64,000 nt of DNA, taken from positions 17,023-81,022 of IMG/VR virus record IMGVR_UViG_3300028920_000061; one strand, 5' to 3'. Position numbers and translations under genes: made by a program. The first letter of the stretch is position 1. Every line of letters begins with the position of its first letter. A model generated the notes under the pieces. That model saw only the letters and a program-made list of their open reading frames with translations, made no database searches and was not told where the DNA came from. Source of the stretch: a virus. This document shows, piece after piece, positions 60,232 to 64,000 of this stretch.

Positions 60232-61328
60232 TTAAAGTGGTTTCACACGCATATCAAAGCTTCTCATCTTGTTGAAAATCTTCTCAGCTTTTTTGTAATA
60301 TTTCACATCATCAAACTTATCCTCAGGAAACACCATGAAACGATATTGTTTCATCAAGTCCCCAGCCTTTTCCGGGTCAGCCAATGCAAAGAGAGGTTGC
60401 ATGTACTCTTTCGATCTTTGCCGCTGGAAAACAGCGATAGCAATCGCCTCATTTACTGATCCGTACTGGAATCGTTTTCCTTCATAGGTGAAGCTGGCTC
60501 TTGCGTATCCCGTGACTGACCCGAGGATTTTGGGATTAACTGTTTGGCAGTCATAATCTGATACATGGCTTGATCGAACATGATTTTCTCGTTCGATATG
60601 AAATCAATCACAGGGGTTGGTAACCGGCGAACTCTGACCGCACGGTGCTTCAAAGACCTTTTCAAGCTCTCACTCAATTTTGCCGACTTCTCGATGTCAC
60701 CTTCGTATTCGAGATCCTTCACTTTTATGACGGCACGTTTAATAGCCATGAGTTGATGAATGGGCTCATCACAATAATCCTTCCCATCCATACCTTTAAA
60801 GCCAATGGCTATCATCAGCGCAGACCTGAAGGTTTGTACGTGCTGGGCAGGAAGGTCAACCTGGCCGTCTTTATCTTCCTTGTCTTTCACCATATCGTAA
60901 ATGATTTCGTCGATAACACTCATGTCTTCAGCTGAAGTGGTGGTGATTGTGAATGTGTGCCCTGGCATATTTGGTATTGTGACGACTTTTTCAGCATACC
61001 CTTTGAAAATCACCTGTTCGGCAAGCTCGAGGTCTTCATCGCTGATTTTCTGGAGTTGTTCGAATTCGTCAAAATCAGGACCATTACCCATTCCTGAAAG
61101 TGCGGCATTTGCCTTATTGACCATTTCATCTGTTTTTGATTCAACTGCATTCTTAATCATTTCAGCGGCCGGCTTCCGCCTTCCCTGAACCATATCCTCA
61201 TGCTGCTGGGATACTGTCTTGAAGTCCTGTTTCTGTTGTGTGGGGGACTCTTGAGGCTCCTGAGCCCGCCCTGGAGATTGTTGCCTCTGGCTGGTCTCCT
61301 TAACGGTGCCCATCACTGATTTCTGCAT
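60232..61328 (-). CDS. Tail assembly chaperone, -1 frameshift fusion (G-T type), about 365 aa
   Basis: Translation from 61328 in frame 0 to the heptamer at 60534-60528, then -1, gives about 267 residues plus a 98-residue extension ending at TAA 60232. In the -1 frame the sequence is open through and beyond the frame-0 stop and reads like real protein (FTYEGKRFQYGSVNEAIAIAVFQRQ, KYYKKAEKIFNKMRSFD). This is the classic long-tailed-phage arrangement in which a small share of chaperones carries an extension that binds the tail tube protein. It lies upstream of the tape measure gene, as expected. Confidence 0.8.
60453..61328 (-). CDS. Tail assembly chaperone, frame-0 product, 291 aa
   Basis: ATG 61328 is chosen for its AAAGGAGGG site; the frame is open to 61442 without one. 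The N-terminal third is Gln/Lys/Pro-rich and disordered (KETSQRQQSPGRAQEPQES). The folded part begins near 95 (ADMSVIDEIIYDMVKD..., LIMAIGFKG-like core). The C-terminus, past the frameshift site, ends after a short polar tail. Chaperones of this group coat the tape measure protein during tail building. Confidence 0.7.
   Translation of the reverse strand: MQKSVMGTVKETSQRQQSPGRAQEPQESPTQQKQDFKTVSQQHEDMVQGRRKPAAEMIKNAVESKTDEMVNKANAALSGMGNGPDFDEFEQLQKISDEDLELAEQVIFKGYAEKVVTIPNMPGHTFTITTTSAEDMSVIDEIIYDMVKDKEDKDGQVDLPAQHVQTFRSALMIAIGFKGMDGKDYCDEPIHQLMAIKRAVIKVKDLEYEGDIEKSAKLSESLKRSLKHRAVRVRRLPTPVIDFISNEKIMFDQAMYQIMTAKQLIPKSSGQSRDTQEPASPMKENDSSTDQ
60528..60534 (-). promoter_or_regulatory. Programmed -1 frameshift slippery site CCCAAAA
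   Basis: On the minus strand frame 0 reads ATC CCA AAA TCC, so the heptamer is C CCA AAA, a perfect X XXY YYZ slippery site. Slipping joins the frame-0 chaperone to the -1 extension that ends at 60232. I did not define a stimulatory structure. Confidence 0.8.
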
Positions 61329-61788
61329 TAAAACCCTCCTTTGAAAATCGTCAAAAAGTAATATAATTGATATATATGAAAAATGCAAGATTAAATCATA
61401 TATTTTTTCTTTATTGGCCAATTCTTGTAACTTGAATTGCAATTTAGTTTACATAATGTTTGAACTTTTCGCGTAATGAATTGAAAAGGTACAAATTACG
61501 AAAAAAAACGAAAAAAAAAATCGAAGTGGCCGCACACTTCAGCCACGCCCGCCCCCTCCCTAAAACGCACATGTTCACGTAATGAGAAAAAAAAGCGTTT
61601 CGACTTGAACGACCAAAGGCAAGTACAACTGTAATTTGTTATATATACATGTGGGTTTATATATATAAAGTTAGTAAAATCAATGGTTTATATATAGTAT
61701 ATCCCTTATATTAAAAGCAAAAATCGTGCCAATCTAGAAGATATTGTAAATTGGGAAGTTACAACGTTTTTATAAAATAATACTTTAA

Positions 61789-62027
61789 TTTACTTCATGT
61801 AATTTCATCAGGCAATTTCTTGATAAAATCGGAATAATTTTACTTGGTTGATGGTTTTACTTTACTTCATACAGAACTAAGTAAAATTTTAGCAATTTTA
61901 TTTAAGCGCTAAATATAGGGGGTCTAAAACTTTACTTGGTTCTGTATTTTGTAAAACAAAAACTTTACTTGAGTGTAAAAATTCCCACTCTATCAAGTAA
62001 TTGCCTGATGAAATTACATGAAGTAAA
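61789..62027. repeat. 239-bp concentric imperfect palindrome
   Basis: Outer arms 61789-61825 and 61991-62027 match as inverted repeats in 36 of 37 positions. Inner arms 61870-61892 and 61924-61946 match in 21 of 23. The core AGCGCT (61905-61910) is itself palindromic. All three share one centre at about 61908, so this is one large interrupted palindrome, with partial similarity also in the spacer (GGAAT..TTAC). Short TTTACTT motifs repeat at least six times within it. Confidence 0.85.
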
Positions 62028-62052
62028 CTTTTTTTTAGACGCTGGGAAGCAT

Positions 62053-62089
62053 CACTTAAGTCTCCTGACTTAAAGTGTTACTTTAAGTG
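62053..62089. repeat. Inverted/direct 10-bp iterons
   Basis: CACTTAAGT, then ACTTAAAGTG, TT, ACTTTAAGTG; each is a near-palindrome of the same unit. Located 80 bases before the small operon with the ribbon-helix-helix gene, a likely operator for it. Confidence 0.6.
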
Positions 62090-62169
62090 TCGTTAAAATT
62101 ATATAAGAAAAAATCTTGTTTTCTCATATATTTTCATATATATTTTAAATAAGACAGGAGGTGTATATT

Positions 62170-62349
62170 ATGTGTGATAAAATAGGTAAACACTGGGATG
62201 ATTTCGTCGAGTACGCCAGGAAAGAGGGAATCGAATTCAGGCACTTGGAGGATTATGAGCCGTTCTGGAAATGCTGGATGACGGCTGTTCATTCAGTTGG
62301 TGCGGTTCATAAAGATGAGCAAAATTCGGTTACTGAAGAGGTGGTATGA
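62170..62349 (+). CDS. Hypothetical protein, 59 aa
   Basis: ATG 62170 with CAGGAGG at the right distance; the GTG at 62161 overlaps the ribosome site. Aromatic, acidic (HWDDFVEYARKEGIEFRHLEDYEPFWKCW). Starts the divergent small operon and ends one base before the RHH gene. Function unknown. Confidence 0.55.
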   Translation: MCDKIGKHWDDFVEYARKEGIEFRHLEDYEPFWKCWMTAVHSVGAVHKDEQNSVTEEVV

Positions 62350-62556
62350 ATGGAAGAGGCTTCAACCGCAGAAAATATCGTAACGGTGAATTTCAAGATA
62401 CCGGCAGAAATGCGAGATGAATTCAAGATGGCTGCTAAAAATAATGGCATGACCATGCAGACAGTAATATTCTTCCTGGTCCGAGATTATATTGACAATT
62501 CCGATCATCTGAAATTCAAACTGGTTGATGCAAGGGGTAACAATGGAAGAAAATGA
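62350..62556 (+). CDS. Ribbon-helix-helix (Arc/ParD/BrnA-like) DNA-binding protein, 68 aa
   Basis: Starts with ATGAATG coupling to the previous gene, at 62350. VTVNFKIPAEMRDEFKMAAKNNGMTMQTVIFFLVRDYI has the RHH signature: a beta strand with alternating polar residues (VTVNFKI), helix A (AEMRDEFKMAAKN), turn, helix B (TMQTVIFFLVRDYI). Such proteins bind tandem operator repeats as dimers of dimers. The iterons at 62053 and the palindrome upstream are obvious targets, so autoregulation is inferred. Confidence 0.75.
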   Translation: MEEASTAENIVTVNFKIPAEMRDEFKMAAKNNGMTMQTVIFFLVRDYIDNSDHLKFKLVDARGNNGRK

Positions 62557-62923
62557 TTTGAGAGGGCTTGTGGCATATGATTTTGAAATGCCAAAAGGTG
62601 GGGAAATCACCTATGCAGATATGCAGTTCAAATCATTTCAGGTGAGGGAAGTGTATATCAATGGAAGGCAAACAGGTGAATACCATGTGAAACCGGTTGG
62701 CAAAAGTCATGTGTCAGCAGTTATGTTTCTCAAAGCCAGAATGCACAGATGTTCTATTGGTTTGATTGATCCATCAGGCCTTCTTAATCTTGAGTATCCG
62801 ATTTACATAGTATGTAAAAACGATCCTATGGTAATGGAGGCTATTCCGCAAATCTTTGAACAAATTGATGAGGAAATGAATGAAACGACCGTATCTCAGC
62901 ATCGTAATGGCGTCCCGGAATGA
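62543..62923 (+). CDS. Hypothetical protein, 126 aa
   Basis: ATG 62543 after AAGGGGTAA; the longer frame to 62525 lacks a ribosome site. Beta-rich, single domain (GLVAYDFEMPKGGEITYADMQF.., REVYINGRQTGEYHV). Resembles no family I know. Its end overlaps the GT2 start by 44 bases. Confidence 0.55.
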   Translation: MEENDLRGLVAYDFEMPKGGEITYADMQFKSFQVREVYINGRQTGEYHVKPVGKSHVSAVMFLKARMHRCSIGLIDPSGLLNLEYPIYIVCKNDPMVMEAIPQIFEQIDEEMNETTVSQHRNGVPE

Positions 62924-63821
62924 CAACCATGGTGGAGACCTCAATGAGCGAACGCAGGCATGCATCAATAGCCTAAGACAGCAATCACGCGAACTTAAAA
63001 TGCCTATCGAAGTCGTGATGGTGGACTGGAATCCACCAGACGACAAACCCCCGCTTCATGAAATAATTGATTATGATGGTCTACTTTTCCATTCTATTAT
63101 AGTACCTCCGGAAATTCATCAGCGATACAAGCTGTCTGGAAAGCTCCCCCTTTATCAGATGATAGCAAAAAATGTTGGTGTCCGCCGGGCACATGGGTAT
63201 TTCATCCTGTGCACCAACGTAGACATTTTCTTCAGCAATGAGCTCATGAAAGAAATTTCTATGAAGAAGCTGAAGAAGAACCTGCTCTATCGAGCATACC
63301 GATACGATACACAGAGGGGCGTGAGGTCTCTTGATGGTATCGAGAATAAGCTGATACGAATCAACCTGTCCCGGAATGATGAACTTTGCACTAACGCATG
63401 CGGGGACTTCCAAATGATGCATCGGGATAATTGGCATGACCTCCGCGGTTACTACGAAGGCGACCTGTTCTCCATACATCTCGACTCACTGTTCGAATAT
63501 CATGCATACTATAATGGATATATGGAAAGTATTTTTGACCCACCAATGGTCACGTACCATGTGGAACATGATGGCGGGTGGGTTCCAGGTGTTGAAAAAA
63601 TCAGTAGTTACAACAGAATGAATGATAATGAAATTAAAAAACTTTCATATAAAGATTTTCTTGAGATTGTCGCAGTCATGGCTCGGAAAGAGCCACCGAT
63701 TCATTACAATAAAGAATCGTGGGGACTAATTGACGATGAGTTACAGGAGTTAATTAATGGGAAAAATTATCGAGTTTCAGAAGCTGAAAGAAATCTGCGA
63801 AGACAAGTTGTTCGAACATAA
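62880..63821 (+). CDS. GT2-type glycosyltransferase, 313 aa
   Basis: GAGG before ATG 62880. LSIVMASRNDNHGG at the N-terminus is the GT-A nucleotide-sugar strand, then PIEVVMVDWNPP, and KNVGVRRAHGYFILCTNVDIFFS, in which NVD takes the DXD place. Further on DFQMMHRDNWHDLRGYYEGD fits the acceptor-loop region of GT2 enzymes. Soluble; no membrane segment. Expected role: transfer of sugar to phage DNA base, virion protein or host glycan. Which one is unknown. Confidence 0.75.
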   Translation: MKRPYLSIVMASRNDNHGGDLNERTQACINSLRQQSRELKMPIEVVMVDWNPPDDKPPLHEIIDYDGLLFHSIIVPPEIHQRYKLSGKLPLYQMIAKNVGVRRAHGYFILCTNVDIFFSNELMKEISMKKLKKNLLYRAYRYDTQRGVRSLDGIENKLIRINLSRNDELCTNACGDFQMMHRDNWHDLRGYYEGDLFSIHLDSLFEYHAYYNGYMESIFDPPMVTYHVEHDGGWVPGVEKISSYNRMNDNEIKKLSYKDFLEIVAVMARKEPPIHYNKESWGLIDDELQELINGKNYRVSEAERNLRRQVVRT

Positions 63822-64000
63822 GGGCAGGGGGTACTATTTTGTTAGATGTAAAAGAGGTATTCCATTTTGTAATGAAAGAGTGTGCCCGATATGGAATGGT
63901 CTTGATGAAGTTCCACTCATGTCACTGGGTGATATCAATAGGAGTTTAAATGGCAAAAAAAATATTCCCATACATGAAGAAAAAGAAAAGCGGGACGTTC
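63757..64000 (+). CDS. Hypothetical Cys-containing protein (partial)
   Basis: GGAGTTAATTAATG gives a start at 63757, overlapping the GT2 gene end. Open to the window edge (at least 81 codons). It reads KIIEFQKLKEICEDKLFEH.., YYFVRCKRGIPFCNERVCPIW, with Cys spacing that could bind a metal. Incomplete. Confidence 0.5.
   Translation, partial: MGKIIEFQKLKEICEDKLFEHKGRGYYFVRCKRGIPFCNERVCPIWNGLDEVPLMSLGDINRSLNGKKNIPIHEEKEKRDV
63950..64000 (+). CDS. Start of a small basic protein (partial)
   Basis: AGGAGTTTAAATG gives a good start at 63950 in another frame, with a Lys-rich opening (MAKKIFPYMKKKKSG). It overlaps the end of the previous open frame. Only 17 codons visible. Confidence 0.4.
   Translation, partial: MAKKIFPYMKKKKSGTF

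Larger units (their letters stand above)
61329..62169. other. Divergent intergenic control region
   Basis: 840 bases without a credible gene. It is very AT-rich, with poly-A runs near 61500, two GGTTTATATATA direct repeats (61653 and 61684), CGTAATGA repeats (61471 and 61575), the 239-bp palindrome at 61789-62027, and ACTTAAAGTG iterons at 62053-62089. Transcription diverges from here: tail operon to the left, RHH/GT genes to the right. Candidate origin or master operator. Confidence 0.7.

Noticed and set aside
1-64000. CRISPR array, insertion sequence or integrase
   Set aside because: No regularly spaced direct repeats, transposase or recombinase motif was seen on either strand.

Overview
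The window looks like part of a large tailed-phage genome (myovirus-like, probably a jumbo phage). From 19.2 to 61.3 kb almost every gene is on the minus strand and encodes virion parts: tail assembly chaperone with a -1 frameshift site, a probable tape measure, baseplate proteins including a BaseplateJ-like protein, a series of very large fibre/spike proteins, and finally a portal protein. The 0-19 kb and 62-64 kb stretches are plus-strand accessory/early-type genes packed with ATGA and TAATG overlaps. The bacterial host cannot be named from the sequence. One exported protein and the tmRNA only say that the host is a bacterium.

The most striking region is 0.4-5.6 kb. It is a tightly packed operon encoding a complete ubiquitin-like conjugation apparatus: two proteins with C-terminal E2-like (UBC/RWD) domains, a JAB/JAMM protease with an intact metal-binding signature, a ThiF/E1-like adenylating enzyme, and a protein made of two tandem beta-grasp domains that both end in KVKGN. 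This reads like a phage-encoded poly-ubiquitin-like tagging system. It is followed by a small exported protein and small unknown genes.

From 7.1 to 12.8 kb there is a phage-borne tmRNA (ssrA) with encoded CCA and a G3-U70 pair, a CxxCxxCC-type protein, a J-domain/kinase-like fusion, a disordered acidic protein, a vWA-domain protein, thioredoxin, and an adenylosuccinate synthetase homologue (PurA or PurZ). From 13 to 17.1 kb there are about a dozen very small genes, each with its own ribosome binding site. Several are separated by short hairpins with a shared loop (around AACCGTTG). From 17.9 to 18.3 kb there is a structured non-coding RNA in which the two halves of a tRNA appear in inverted order (3' half first), a candidate circularly permuted tRNA gene. 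Two copies of a promoter plus stem-loop leader then drive two small genes.

On the minus strand, the order of transcription starts at 61.3 kb: tail assembly chaperone (0 frame and -1 fusion), a DUF2829/Tad2-like anti-defence protein, tape measure, baseplate/hub proteins, a sigma-70-like factor, a coiled-coil tail protein, a gp25-like baseplate gene interrupted by an in-frame UAA, BaseplateJ-like protein, fibre proteins, two small DXD glycosyltransferase-like paralogues, further fibre/spike proteins (one of 2441 residues with five beta-helix modules), small membrane and hypothetical proteins, an HNH endonuclease, and the portal. The divergent control region at 61.3-62.2 kb holds a 239-bp concentric imperfect palindrome, followed on the plus strand by a small ribbon-helix-helix protein and a GT2 glycosyltransferase.

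All family assignments come from reading motifs by eye. No database search was possible.
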